Shown piece after piece: positions 19,001 through 26,763 of a stretch of DNA of 61,262 nucleotides. Both the position numbers and the translations under genes were made by a program. A model generated the notes under the pieces. It was not told where the DNA came from, did not search any database, and worked only from the letters and a program-made list of their open reading frames with translations. How positions within the stretch are numbered: the stretch's first letter is position 1; each line of letters starts with the position of its first letter. This DNA is from an uncultured Flaviramulus sp. (GTDB lineage: Bacteria; Bacteroidota; Bacteroidia; Flavobacteriales; Flavobacteriaceae): NCBI GenBank assembly GCA_947487155.1, contig CANKVS010000020.1:1-61262 (forward strand). The letters are read 5' to 3'.

Positions 19001-19778
19001 CTGAAATGGATTTTATATAGCCTAAACCTCTAACCAGATATTCCGCTTGGTTAATCTCTAAGGTTTGTGCTCCAATATCTTTATTGCTTTCTTTTACTGC
19101 CTTTACAATATGGTGCAAACCAATATTGTATTGTCGCATTAATTCTGGATTAACATCAACTTGATATTCTTGAACATATCCACCTATCGAGGCAACTTCT
19201 GAAACACCACTTGCTGATGATAAGGCATACTTTACATAGTAATCTTGAATGCTCCGTAATTCATGTAAATCCCATCCACCAGTTACATTTCCGTTTTCAT
19301 CTCTTCCTTCAAGGGTGTACCAAAATATTTGTCCTAATCCTGTGGCATCTGGACCCAAAACTGGATTTACGCCTTCTGGAAGTAACCCACTTGGTAATGA
19401 GTTTAGTTTTTCAAGAATCCGACTTCGACTCCAGTAAAACTCTACATCTTCTTCAAAAATGATATAGATACTGGAAAAGCCAAACATGGAAGAGCTACGA
19501 ATCGTTTTTACTCCTGGTATTCCCAATAAAGATGTCGTTAGTGGATATGTAATTTGGTCTTCAATATCTTGTGGAGAACGACCATCCCATTTAGTAAAAA
19601 CTATTTGTTGATTTTCGCCAATATCTGGTATGGCATCGACAGCGACAGGGTTACTTGGTAAAAAACCAGTATCCCAATTAAAGGGGGCGTTTACAGTTCC
19701 CCATCCCATAAAAAGAAGGAGCAATAAAACCGCTACAAGTTTATTTTCTATTAAAAATTTTATGCTTTTGTTTAGCAT
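16065..19778 (-). CDS. cusA: CusA/CzcA-family heavy-metal RND transporter
   Basis: 1,237 residues, longer than the roughly 1,040 usual in Proteobacteria. The N-terminal TM1 is followed by KWDGRSPQDIEDQITYPLTT, and TM4 carries the acidic GTMVDVGVILSENIIRHLDE segment used for proton coupling. The C-terminal half has ELVVPKGINYQFTGTYENQL and a final multi-helix bundle. The extra length is mostly an insertion after TM6 with several added hydrophobic helices (about 530-645). Neighbouring HMA and DUF3347 proteins point to copper or silver rather than cobalt, zinc and cadmium; that is inference. Confidence 0.92.
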   Translation of the reverse strand: MLNKSIKFLIENKLVAVLLLLLFMGWGTVNAPFNWDTGFLPSNPVAVDAIPDIGENQQIVFTKWDGRSPQDIEDQITYPLTTSLLGIPGVKTIRSSSMFGFSSIYIIFEEDVEFYWSRSRILEKLNSLPSGLLPEGVNPVLGPDATGLGQIFWYTLEGRDENGNVTGGWDLHELRSIQDYYVKYALSSASGVSEVASIGGYVQEYQVDVNPELMRQYNIGLHHIVKAVKESNKDIGAQTLEINQAEYLVRGLGYIKSISDIENAVVTSEDYTAIRIKDIGNVSLGAATRRGILDKEGAEVVGGVVVARYGANPMEVITNVKEKISELSSGLPSKVLSDGKTSQLTIVPFYDRTELIQETLGTLNEALTLEILITILVIIIMVFNLRASVLISGLLPVAVLMVFIAMKLFGVDANIVALSGIAIAIGTMVDVGVILSENIIRHLDESKDKLPINTVVYNATVEVSGAIVTAVMTTIISFIPVFTMIGAEGKLFRPLAFTKTFALTASIIVALFLIPPFAAFLFRKKNIKKTFSYVVNVLLIIMGIVTIISGYWLGLILIAFGITALLKSNEQLSEKRTNLINIVISALTIVFLLAEYWRPLGVDKSIFWNLIFVGLICFGLLGVFTLFRKYYTRILQWALANKILFLSIPTLIVIGGFFIMKNTGKEFMPSLNEGSFLLMPTSMPHSGVEENKRVLQQLDMAVASIPEIKTVVGKAGRTESALDPAPLSMYENMIQYKPEYMLNLHGERQRYRVNEDGLFELKDGSFVANPNNSDKNIVLNSDIVREQLIEDNDGEFYRNWRPEINNPNDIWKEIVRVTKLPGVTSAPKLQPIETRLVMLQTGMRAPMGIKVKGQDLKQIEAFGVQLEDILKQAEGVKVEAVFADRIVGKPYLLIDIDREKLARYGISIDDVQNVLKVAIGGMVLTQTVEGRERYGVRVRYPRELRGNPSDLENIYIPVEKGSPVPLSELATIRYEQGAQVIKSEDTFLVGYVLFDKLDGYAEVNVVENAQTLIQQKIDSGELVVPKGINYQFTGTYENQLRAEKTLSVVVPLALFIIFLILYFQFRSVATSFMVFTGIAVAFAGGFIMIWLYGQNWFLNVNFFGENLRDLFQMHPINLSVAVWVGFIALFGIATDDGVVMATYLTQIFDRNKPANKKAIRASIVEAGEKRIRPCLMTTATTILALLPVLTSTGRGSDIMIPMAIPSFGGMLIALITLFVVPVLYSWKAELQLKKAVK

Positions 19779-19884
19779 TGTATATGATTATTAAACAGTT
19801 AGACATTGGTGTTAGAAAAACACCGAATACAACAAATTATCCTTATAGCATGCGCTATAGGATAAACAGTCTATTGTTTAAAAA

Positions 19885-20298
19885 TCAAATTAAGTAAGTC
19901 TCGTCAAGCTTGAAGATTTGCCTTATGACGATTGGCGGTTTGTATTCTTCGTAAGAAGATACATTTTCATTTAAACCTTCAAAAAGGTTAATATAAGCAG
20001 ATATAAATGAAGCTATAAATACTTGTTGGTCGAAAGTTAATTTATCAAAAGATATTTTTAACTCATCCTGACCTTCAAGAGTAATTTGTTCATCTGTACA
20101 ACAATTCTTTTTTGTAACAGCACAATCAGTACTTGAAGGGTTTTGCATTTCCATACCACAACCTTTTGTTTTATGGAATACGGCAGTCTCAACCAAAGTA
20201 CCTCCACAGTAGTGCATATCTATTGTAAATGACATCGTAGAAAATAAGACTACAAAAGTCATTAAAATGGATGTTATTTTATGAAATACCTGTTTCAT
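19885..20298 (-). CDS. HYC_CC_PP family copper-linked protein
   Basis: 137 residues with an N-terminal signal or membrane segment (ILMTFVVLFSTMSFTIDM). The signature residues of the family are present: HYC in MHYCGGTLVET, the CC pair in KKNCCTDEQ, and PP in YKPPIV near the end. An additional GCGME pair may bind metal. These small proteins accompany copper efflux operons in Bacteroidota. It is the first gene of the operon, directly after a promoter match. Confidence 0.85.
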   Translation of the reverse strand: MKQVFHKITSILMTFVVLFSTMSFTIDMHYCGGTLVETAVFHKTKGCGMEMQNPSSTDCAVTKKNCCTDEQITLEGQDELKISFDKLTFDQQVFIASFISAYINLFEGLNENVSSYEEYKPPIVIRQIFKLDETYLI

Positions 20299-20306
20299 AT
20301 TACATA

Positions 20307-20335
20307 CAAAGATATAAAATCCCTCTTCATCTCAA
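20307..20335 (-). promoter_or_regulatory. Bacteroidota-type promoter of the copper operon
   Basis: On the minus strand TATCTTTG (20307-20314) matches the -7 consensus TAnnTTTG, with a TTG (20333-20335) 18 bases upstream as the -33 element. The ATG lies only 9 bases downstream of the -7 box, so the transcript would be almost leaderless. Confidence 0.5.
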
Positions 20336-20653
20336 CTTGATTTAACTTATATTTAATAGCGTAAGAATAAAGACTATCTCAAACAATTAAAAAATCAACT
20401 AACTCATAAACAAAATCATTTAGTCTTAAATATGCTCTCGAATACTCACTAGCACACAGAAACACACAACTACATTTACAAAATAAAGACACATCCAAAA
20501 TGAGCATACAGATGTACACTGTTACATAGAAGCGCAAATTGATAAGCTACTGGAGGTACCACAGCACAAAATCAATAACCAACTAATATTGTGTGAGTTA
20601 CATCCTTTTTTTTTAAAACAGTAATTTTTGCGTTAAATACTCTAATTATTAAG

Positions 20654-20678
20654 GTTACATATGTATACCATATGTAAC
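20654..20678 (+). terminator. Intrinsic terminator-like hairpin
   Basis: GTTACATATG and CATATGTAAC form a perfect 10-bp stem with a five-base loop, followed on the plus strand by TTTTATTTATT. No plus-strand gene precedes it in the window, so it may be the leftover of a lost gene. Confidence 0.45.
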
Positions 20679-21070
20679 TTTTATTTATTCATAAGGGCTA
20701 ACTAACTTTAAGGTGTAAATGGGAGACAATTAATGTTTATGGGTATTTAATTTAGATTTTTGATTTTAGTTTAAATAATTTGAGCTAAAAGCATCAAACA
20801 TATAGCCCAAAATACAGCTATATTTGAGCTATAAAATAATATTTATAGCTCATGGTACGTAAAATCTGGACTTATTTCTTTTTCTGAGGCAGGCTTATAA
20901 AGTACTAAAGCAAATCCTTCCAACTCATTTATGCTATAGGCAAGGCTTTTTTTTTGGCTACTATGAAGCTAACTCCTAGAAATTAAAATAAAGGGGTTCA
21001 CAATTTTCCAAATGCTATAATAAAGCTATTTGGTCTCATTTAAACTCTATAATTTGTATACTGTTTTGTA

Positions 21071-21128
21071 TTACCTTTTGCATAACAATAACCTTGAAAA
21101 ATGGGGTCTATTGTTACACAAAAGGTAA
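21071..21128. repeat. 20-bp imperfect inverted repeat
   Basis: The arms at 21071-21090 and 21109-21128 match at 18 of 20 positions (TACCTTTTG ... TAACAATA and complement) around an 18-base spacer. It lies just downstream of the small HTH gene on the minus strand; it could be its terminator or a protein-binding site. Confidence 0.5.
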
Positions 21129-21183
21129 AACGATTAGATTATTTAAAAACACAGAAGGGCTTCTCTTTTTATTTCAAGAAGCT

Positions 21184-21402
21184 TTAACCTTTGGGTAGTT
21201 TTAGATCTTTATATACTTCTTTTAACAAATCACTAGGATCTACATCAATAGCCAAAGCAATTAAATAAAGTTCATCAGCACGGAGTCTAGTTGATTCATT
21301 AGAACTCAATTGAGAAAGTCTAGCCTGACTTATTCCTGTACGCCTTGAAACCATAGCTCTATTTACAGATTTTTTTGTAAGATATAATCCTAAGGATGTC
21401 AT
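21184..21402 (-). CDS. Small XRE-family helix-turn-helix protein
   Basis: 72 residues made almost entirely of one HTH_XRE domain (NRAMVSRRTGISQARLSQLS, then ELYLIALAIDVDPSDLLKEV). There is no effector domain. It probably represses genes of the surrounding mobile element or the divergent HEPN gene that starts 148 bp away. Confidence 0.75.
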   Translation of the reverse strand: MTSLGLYLTKKSVNRAMVSRRTGISQARLSQLSSNESTRLRADELYLIALAIDVDPSDLLKEVYKDLKLPKG

Positions 21403-21549
21403 AAATATTTCGAATTTGTATAGATAAATATACTTTGAATATAGAAAAATGTATAATTTCTAAAGTTTTATTTTGAATTTTAATAGGTTATATATAGATT
21501 TGTTTAGAAAGTCTAAAGAATTATTCAGAAATAAAATATTCTCAGAACC

Positions 21550-22713
21550 ATGAACAATGAAGCAAATAAATCAGAACAGAATATCATTAGCAGACTTACT
21601 GTAATTCTTGAAGTAAAATATATTTACAAATCAATTCTAAAAACCACAGGAAATAATCAACTCTTATTTATTGTAATACTAAAAGGAAATTGCTCTTCCT
21701 TAACCCAAGAATTATCGGCAATGGTTGCCAAAATATTTCAAGAGGAAACGGAGTTTTTATACCGAATATTTTCGTTTGAATACGCCCATCAACAATTAAA
21801 AGAAGAAAGCTTGTTTTTTGTTCATGGCTGTACTTGGGATAAACTAGTCTTTCATAATCCTGATGCTGAATCAAATAGCTTTCATGAATACCATATACCA
21901 GAAAAAACACTAAACAACATACAATCAACTTTCGAAAAGGAACGCTATAAAATGGCGACCTTTTTCGATGGTGCAACCTTTTTTATCGAAAAGGATAATC
22001 TTTCTCATGCCGCATATATGTTACACCAATATATCGAATTATGGTTTCGGTATGCCGCTCTTTTTATAATGGGCAAGGAGCGTAAAAGTCATAGCATCAA
22101 AGAACTTCAAACATATATAAAAACATTTGCTCCAGAACTTGGTAACCTTTTCAATACCGATTTAGAGGAAGAACAAAATCTTTTAAAATTGTTGGATAAC
22201 GCCTATATAACTACACGCTATGAAAATAATTACAATATTAACTTAGAACAGATTAATAAAATATTAGAGAGAGCCAATAAAACTGAAGCAATCTCGACCA
22301 ATATATTTAAAAACAAGTTGAATGCTAGTATAGAACAACCATTCAATGAAAAAGAAATGAATGTATCCAAAGAGCAATGTCCTCCTCCAAGCAACAAAAA
22401 GGTGTTGGATTTAATTAAATCCTTGTCCAAAAAGGATTTTTCTTCTTTAAAACCATATCCATATAAAAAAGGATTATACACTGTTGGAATTGTAACGGAA
22501 GGTTATTTAGAAACCTCGTTCATGATTTCAAATTTATTAAAGGTATGCATAACAGCAATGGATACTGACCATTATTCAACGCGTTCTATACCAGAACCAG
22601 AACATAACATTAGAGAAGTTCTAGGATATATTTTAGATATGATACCCCATAATGAAATGGAATTATTGGATACCATAGGCGATTTAACCTTTGCATCAGT
22701 AAATAATCATTAA
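21550..22713 (+). CDS. HEPN domain protein
   Basis: 387 residues. The central part (about 135-245) is a HEPN domain: KMATFFDGATFFIEKDNLSH, HQYIELWFRYAALFIMGKER, SHSIKELQTYI, then LLDNAYITTRYENNYNINLE with the R-rich helix near its end. The N-terminal 110 residues resemble the nucleotidyltransferase-like module often joined to HEPN, but I see no GSX10DXD catalytic motif. The C-terminal part is unrecognised. Such proteins are frequent in Bacteroidota ICEs, and many HEPN proteins are RNases; activity is not provable here. Confidence 0.75.
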   Translation: MNNEANKSEQNIISRLTVILEVKYIYKSILKTTGNNQLLFIVILKGNCSSLTQELSAMVAKIFQEETEFLYRIFSFEYAHQQLKEESLFFVHGCTWDKLVFHNPDAESNSFHEYHIPEKTLNNIQSTFEKERYKMATFFDGATFFIEKDNLSHAAYMLHQYIELWFRYAALFIMGKERKSHSIKELQTYIKTFAPELGNLFNTDLEEEQNLLKLLDNAYITTRYENNYNINLEQINKILERANKTEAISTNIFKNKLNASIEQPFNEKEMNVSKEQCPPPSNKKVLDLIKSLSKKDFSSLKPYPYKKGLYTVGIVTEGYLETSFMISNLLKVCITAMDTDHYSTRSIPEPEHNIREVLGYILDMIPHNEMELLDTIGDLTFASVNNH

Positions 22714-22752
22714 ATGAAGCTCAAATTAGTTCAAATCAAATAACACAGTATT

Positions 22753-23106
22753 ATGAATCCAAATGAATAAAAATTAATAAATAGTTTAAAATATCACGCA
22801 AGTGACCATACACCAACCCTGACACCTCACCCGTATTTTGAAGGTAAATTCCAGTCATCCTTTTTTTATATTGATGGTCATGCGGAGTTGCTACAGACTA
22901 CCCGCGCATTAATATACCTATCAATGAGAGTACTTGACTCCGAGTTCGGTGTCGATGATGTGTTGAAAAAAAACGAAGACGACTATGTCCGACAAGCTTT
23001 GACAATTGCCAACCGTATCATGCCTTGGGGAGAAGAAGCACTAATGGATCACGTTAATCTTTATTACAGAGAAGAGAGCATAAAAGAAAAACTTAGAGAA
23101 GATTAA
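22753..23106 (+). pseudogene. Small hypothetical gene with an in-frame stop near its start
   Basis: From ATG 22753 the frame reads MNPNE, a TAA at 22768-22770, then an uninterrupted 112-codon frame starting KLINSLKYHASDHTPTLTPH and ending KEKLRED. The part after the stop has good coding character (YFEGKFQSSFFYIDGHAELL, LDSEFGVDDVLKKNEDDYVR). No ATG lies upstream of the conserved-looking part; TTG 22888 would give only 72 residues. Either the gene is broken by a nonsense mutation or it uses a rare start. I do not recognise the family. Confidence 0.5.
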
Positions 23107-23250
23107 AGGCTGTGATGTTTTTACAAATTGAATAGCATTTCCAGCTATTCCTTTATACAGAAGCTTGTTTAATTGATTAGATAGAGTAGTCATTGGCGCA
23201 GACCACACTAAATTATATAGCAATTTCCGAGCTATTATATTATATGCCAT
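23041..23250 (-). pseudogene. Possible fragment of a LYxLVW-type mobile-element protein
   Basis: 69 codons. The first 24 residues, MAYNIIARKLLYNLVWSAPM followed by TTLS, resemble the start of phage and plasmid proteins with an (R/K)xxLYxLVWxxPMxxL motif that normally continues into an HTH. The rest has no such continuation and overlaps the 3' end of the gene on the other strand. Probably a truncated remnant; this is a weak call. Confidence 0.3.
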
Positions 23251-23415
23251 GTGTTTATTTTTTGAAAAATATTTAGTAAAAATGCGAGATTATTACCAAA
23301 ATCTGGTAACTTCCTCGAAGCTTTACTAAAGTTGACAAGCCTTTTTTTACTTAACACATGAAGAATATTCTCTTACGCGAATAGCTTAATAAAAACTTAC
23401 TCTTATTTTGATTCG
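23251..23415. other. Short gap, nothing recognised
   Basis: AT-rich spacer after the AbiEii toxin stop codon; no gene, strong hairpin or promoter match was seen. Confidence 0.4.
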
Positions 23416-24420
23416 CTAAGCTTCTACTTTACTGACTTTTATATTCCACTTTATATTTTGAAGTCGGTGTTTCACTTCTAATAATGTTTTTAACACATCA
23501 TCCTCTTTAGGTAATTGTCCATACACCAAATCCCCAAATTCATTATTATACGTTCCTTTTAACTCATTCCATACAGATGCTGTATCTGTAAAAACTAGAG
23601 CCTCTTTTGGATGTTTTTCCAACCATTTGTTTCTCGATTTAAAACTAAAAACATCATCGTTACCTACAGTTAATAACATGTCATCAAATTCTGATGAATT
23701 AAAAAACGCTTTTATTGTGTCTTGCTTTAATAATTGATGAATATCATATGTATGACGAATTTTGTTTCTTAAGTTATAAATAACATCATCACCATAAGAA
23801 AACCGAACAAGGCTCATAATCTTTTCGCAAATAGTTCTTTTCACATCCAATACTTGCACTTGAAAAGGCTGCATGTTATAAGTTTCAGCTATATCTAATT
23901 GATTATTCTTCTGCATCATCTCAAAAATATAAGAACTAATATGTTTTTTATGATAAGGTTCAAAACGTCCTAACCAAGTGGCTTCAACAACAATCACATT
24001 TCTTACTTGACCAAAATCACCTTGAAATAGTTTTGGATAGTTATAGGCAATTTTTCTAATCATGCCTAATTTATTGGTAATGCCTTCCACTTCAACTTCT
24101 TCAATTTTTGTAGCAACAGCTTCCGTTATCTTTTTAAGCTTATTTTTTAATTTATTTCCCGAATCACTTTGATTATTCAAAACCACTAAATCAATATCTT
24201 CAGAAAAGCGTTCTATAAAACCAAAACATTTTGATAACGCTGTTCCTCCTTTAAAAACGGTTTCCCCTCCAATTTGGTTGTTAAATATAGTATGTAATGC
24301 CAATGTCACCCAATAATCCTTTTCTATATGAATTTCAGCAATTTTTAATTGCTGTGCTGTAATTCTTATAGCGTCTTCAGAAATTTTTATATCCTCATGT
24401 AGCTTCATACTAAATTCCAA
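23416..24420 (-). CDS. AbiEii/AbiGii-family nucleotidyltransferase toxin
   Basis: 334 residues. The nucleotidyltransferase signature is clear: FKGGTALSKCFGFIERFSED followed by IDLVVL, with the GG(T/S) and SxDxD parts needed for catalysis. In type IV AbiE systems this enzyme modifies RNA, for example tRNA 3' ends, and stops growth, aborting phage infection. It overlaps the 3' end of the antitoxin gene by 16 bp, the usual antitoxin-first arrangement. Start MEFSMKL or MKL four codons later. Confidence 0.88.
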   Translation of the reverse strand: MEFSMKLHEDIKISEDAIRITAQQLKIAEIHIEKDYWVTLALHTIFNNQIGGETVFKGGTALSKCFGFIERFSEDIDLVVLNNQSDSGNKLKNKLKKITEAVATKIEEVEVEGITNKLGMIRKIAYNYPKLFQGDFGQVRNVIVVEATWLGRFEPYHKKHISSYIFEMMQKNNQLDIAETYNMQPFQVQVLDVKRTICEKIMSLVRFSYGDDVIYNLRNKIRHTYDIHQLLKQDTIKAFFNSSEFDDMLLTVGNDDVFSFKSRNKWLEKHPKEALVFTDTASVWNELKGTYNNEFGDLVYGQLPKEDDVLKTLLEVKHRLQNIKWNIKVSKVEA

Positions 24421-25127
24421 TTTTTTCCTTTTGGAAGTTGCTTACTAATAACCATTTTGTATTCGGAAAATGGGTTTAAACTGTCTTTAAGTGTTTGTAT
24501 TAATTCGTTTTTCTCCATGTTTTCAAGTAATGCACCTAATAGAGCTCTAGTTCTAGGAGGATAAACTAAAGCATATTTTATGGTTTCTGCCAATGTTTTA
24601 TTAGTCATCTCTTTTAGCATATTACTCAATATAATAACTGCTGATTTTGGATCCAAATCTGAAACTTTATTAATGTCCTTTAGTGCATCTAGAAATCCTA
24701 ACTGTTGAAAATTATCATTTGTTACCTCCACATAACTTTTAACAGGTGTAGCTTTAATACTTCCAGCTTGCACATATATTCGTTTTCCTCTGCTAGCTAT
24801 TTTAATTTTAGAAGCTACCTGTCTTGTTAATCCCATTTGGTTATACAAAGTCGCTCCTGTAATATAGGCAACACGAGTGTTTCCTTCAAAAAGATACGGT
24901 TTTAATAATTCTGTTTCACTCGGTTTAAGCTCTCCAAAAACAGTGCTTTCAGGCTTATAAAACTTACCATTAGCTACTTTTTTAATTACCCCTTTTTTTT
25001 GTAATCGTTCCAACGCTTTTGCCGCCGTTACATACTGGTCTTTAGTTATTTTTAAATCTTTATAACCAAAGGTTTTACCTAATGGAAACAGTTTTATCTG
25101 ATTTGCTATTTTAGTTGCTATGTTCAT
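24405..25127 (-). CDS. AbiEi-type antitoxin (DUF6088 family)
   Basis: About 240 residues from MNIATKIANQI. The N-terminal winged helix (LFPLGKTFGYKDLKITKDQY, then AKALERLQKKGVIKKVANGK) is the DNA-binding half, and the C-terminal half is the antitoxin domain. A longer reading frame begins at 25163, but its extra 12 codons overlap the promoter, so the start at 25127 is preferred. Known AbiEi proteins repress their own operon and counteract the toxin by an indirect (type IV) route. Confidence 0.85.
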   Translation of the reverse strand: MNIATKIANQIKLFPLGKTFGYKDLKITKDQYVTAAKALERLQKKGVIKKVANGKFYKPESTVFGELKPSETELLKPYLFEGNTRVAYITGATLYNQMGLTRQVASKIKIASRGKRIYVQAGSIKATPVKSYVEVTNDNFQQLGFLDALKDINKVSDLDPKSAVIILSNMLKEMTNKTLAETIKYALVYPPRTRALLGALLENMEKNELIQTLKDSLNPFSEYKMVISKQLPKGKNWNLV

Positions 25128-25134
25128 ACACCTA

Positions 25135-25163
25135 CAAAGGTACAAATAAATAACAAACGTCAA
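25135..25163 (-). promoter_or_regulatory. Promoter of the AbiE operon
   Basis: On the minus strand TACCTTTG (25135-25142) fits TAnnTTTG and TTG (25161-25163) lies 18 bases upstream. The start codon at 25127 follows the -7 box by 7 bases, giving a nearly leaderless message. Confidence 0.5.
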
Positions 25164-25366
25164 CTTTTTTGCTCAAAATACTTGACATTTCAAATAGACT
25201 TAAATGAATGGTGCTAAAAGAGCGAACAATTTAAAAATGCAAATTGTATGTCATCCTGGATAGGACGTCAAGGTGAACCACTAAAAACGGAAATTATTGA
25301 GCCACATAAAAAATCACTTCAGTACAAGTTATAAAAGGGATTGCAATAATTATTACTATGCTCACT

Positions 25367-25621
25367 TTAATCCGCTGAAGGTGGCTCATCTTGACTGTTT
25401 TTTGCACCTTGTGCAACGATTACCATTGTTAGCCAGGTTTCTTTATTCTCATTCTTTTCAGATATCGTGATTGGATTACCATGCAGGTAAAGCTTTAAAT
25501 ATTCAAAATTTCTGTTGTGAGTTTGTTTTCCATTCTCATCTATGGAATATCCTTTATAGTATTCTAAATACAAACTATAACGTCCGCTAACAAGTTTTTT
25601 CTTTTTAAGACTTATTTTCAT
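25367..25621 (-). pseudogene. Truncated tyrosine integrase, arm-binding domain only
   Basis: 84 codons. Residues 1-62 (MKISLKKKKLVSGRYSLYLE, then YLKLYLHGNPITISEKNENK) are the N-terminal arm-binding domain of CTnDOT-type ICE integrases, which are normally about 400 residues. From WLTMVIVAQGAKNSQ onward the sequence is unrelated and soon ends. The SAM-like core-binding and catalytic domains are missing, so the element cannot excise by its own integrase. Confidence 0.75.
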
Positions 25622-25659
25622 ATTCTATAATTTAAAATTTATGCATATTAATAAATTCA

Positions 25660-26016
25660 CTATTTATTAAATAGATCATTTATATCAGAACGCTTAATCC
25701 TCGTTGTCCTACTTCCTAAATTAATGGTTTTAATAGTGCCGTTTTTAATATTACGATAAACTGTTTTAATTGAACAATTTAAAAGAACTGAAACTTCTTT
25801 AACTGTCAAAAAATCCAAGACATTTAATTTCTCTACTTCTAATGTTATTTTCTGAGTAGTTTCTTCATTACTCTTTGAAATTTTAGCTCCTTTAGTTTTT
25901 TCTTTATAATGCCTGTTATTGCATTTGTGTGAACAATATTTAGTCTTAGTTGTCCTAGCTGTAAATTCTTCTTTACAGTATTCACAGATTCTCTGTATAT
26001 GAATATTACTACTCAT
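25660..26016 (-). CDS. Excisionase-like DNA-binding protein with zinc-finger start
   Basis: 118 residues. The N-terminus has a treble-clef-like Cys cluster (ICEYCKEEFTARTTKTKYCS followed by HKCNNRHYK). The C-terminal 50 residues are a MerR/excisionase-type winged helix (LTVKEVSVLLNCSIKTVYRN, then RTTRIKRSDINDLF). Such proteins sit beside ICE integrases and direct excision or control transfer genes. The gene appears intact although the adjacent integrase is truncated. Confidence 0.8.
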   Translation of the reverse strand: MSSNIHIQRICEYCKEEFTARTTKTKYCSHKCNNRHYKEKTKGAKISKSNEETTQKITLEVEKLNVLDFLTVKEVSVLLNCSIKTVYRNIKNGTIKTINLGSRTTRIKRSDINDLFNK

Positions 26017-26044
26017 CGAAGTTGGATTAGAAGTTAAAGAGAGT

Positions 26045-26104
26045 TAGGTATCGTTAAGAGGTTCTAAGCGGTCTTAAGAAGCCCTAAATGACTCTAAGTG
26101 ACAT
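26045..26104. repeat. Six tandem 10-bp phased repeats (TAAG-headed)
   Basis: TAAG occurs at 26055, 26065, 26075 and 26095, with TAAA at 26085 and TAGG at 26045, exactly one helical turn apart. They lie 29-88 bp upstream of the excisionase-like gene. Spacing of this kind lets a protein bind side by side on one face of the DNA. Confidence 0.6.
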
Positions 26105-26550
26105 TTTTGGCGAAATTACCAAAAACGAGGTGTAATTTTTACACCTTTTTAAAATTTAATAAAAAAGATGTAAAAATGGTGTAAAAATTATGAAATAATA
26201 AACTCACAAAAGAAAGAGAAGGAATATGCTGATTTTTGTATAAATCTGATTTTCAGTAATTTGATATCAAAACGAATTAAATGACATCAAATAAAATGAC
26301 TATCTATTTCCCGATACAATATGTAACTTTTCAACATTTATAGGTGTTTACGTGTTTCGAGGTGTAAATATGGCACAAAATTTTTATCCTCATTTTATTA
26401 GTTCGGTAATATTTTCTTCATTTACAATTGTAATAAATAAAGGGCGCTTAACTCCTGATAACCGTACACATCAAAATATAAAGTAGAACGGAATGTAAAT
26501 TCCGTAAAAAAGCAACTGACCAGATAATCGGGATTTAGCAGTTGTTCGAA

Positions 26551-26580
26551 AATTTTGTCATGCTGAAGCATGACGAAATT
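26551..26580. repeat. 13-bp stem hairpin in the mobilisation region
   Basis: AATTTTGTCATGC and GCATGACGAAATT pair over 13 positions (one G-T wobble) around a TGAA loop. It directly precedes the bulged hairpin and lies about 200 bp before the bfmA start. Confidence 0.6.
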
Positions 26581-26592
26581 GGAAGCAAGAGG

Positions 26593-26615
26593 GTAACGTG
26601 CTAGCGCAGCGTTAC
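26593..26615. other. Oriented hairpin with bulged G, possible oriT nick region
   Basis: GTAACG (26593-26598) pairs with CGTTAC (26610-26615) and TGC (26599-26601) with GCA (26606-26608), leaving G26609 unpaired. The preceding AGCAAGAGG and this architecture recur in the RHS-borne element at 49741-49763. Placement upstream of a bfmA-type gene suggests a transfer origin; that is inference. Confidence 0.4.
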
Positions 26616-26763
26616 GTTAATATTTTGCTTCGCAAAGCCCTGTTTATAAGGGTTTCGGTGGTTTTTGAAGACTTTGACAATTAACACTATTGGGTCAAAT
26701 CCTTTGTAAACCCTTGAAAACATTGAAAAAAAATGACCCAATTGAGGGTTTAGTACACTATTA

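Larger units (their letters stand above)
20336..21183. other. Non-coding gap at the edge of the decayed element
   Basis: About 850 bases without a convincing gene. It contains a strong hairpin at 20654-20678 and a long imperfect palindrome at 21071-21128, both described separately. The composition is very AT-rich and no promoter match is clear. Confidence 0.5.
26017..26763. other. Non-coding control region of the decayed element
   Basis: About 750 bases with no gene. It holds the 10-bp phased repeats (26045-26104), a GGTGTAA/TTACACC hairpin followed by a T-run near 26120-26145, the 13-bp-stem hairpin at 26551-26580 and the bulged hairpin at 26593-26615. The layout fits an ICE mobilisation/oriT region upstream of bfmA. 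Confidence 0.5.
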
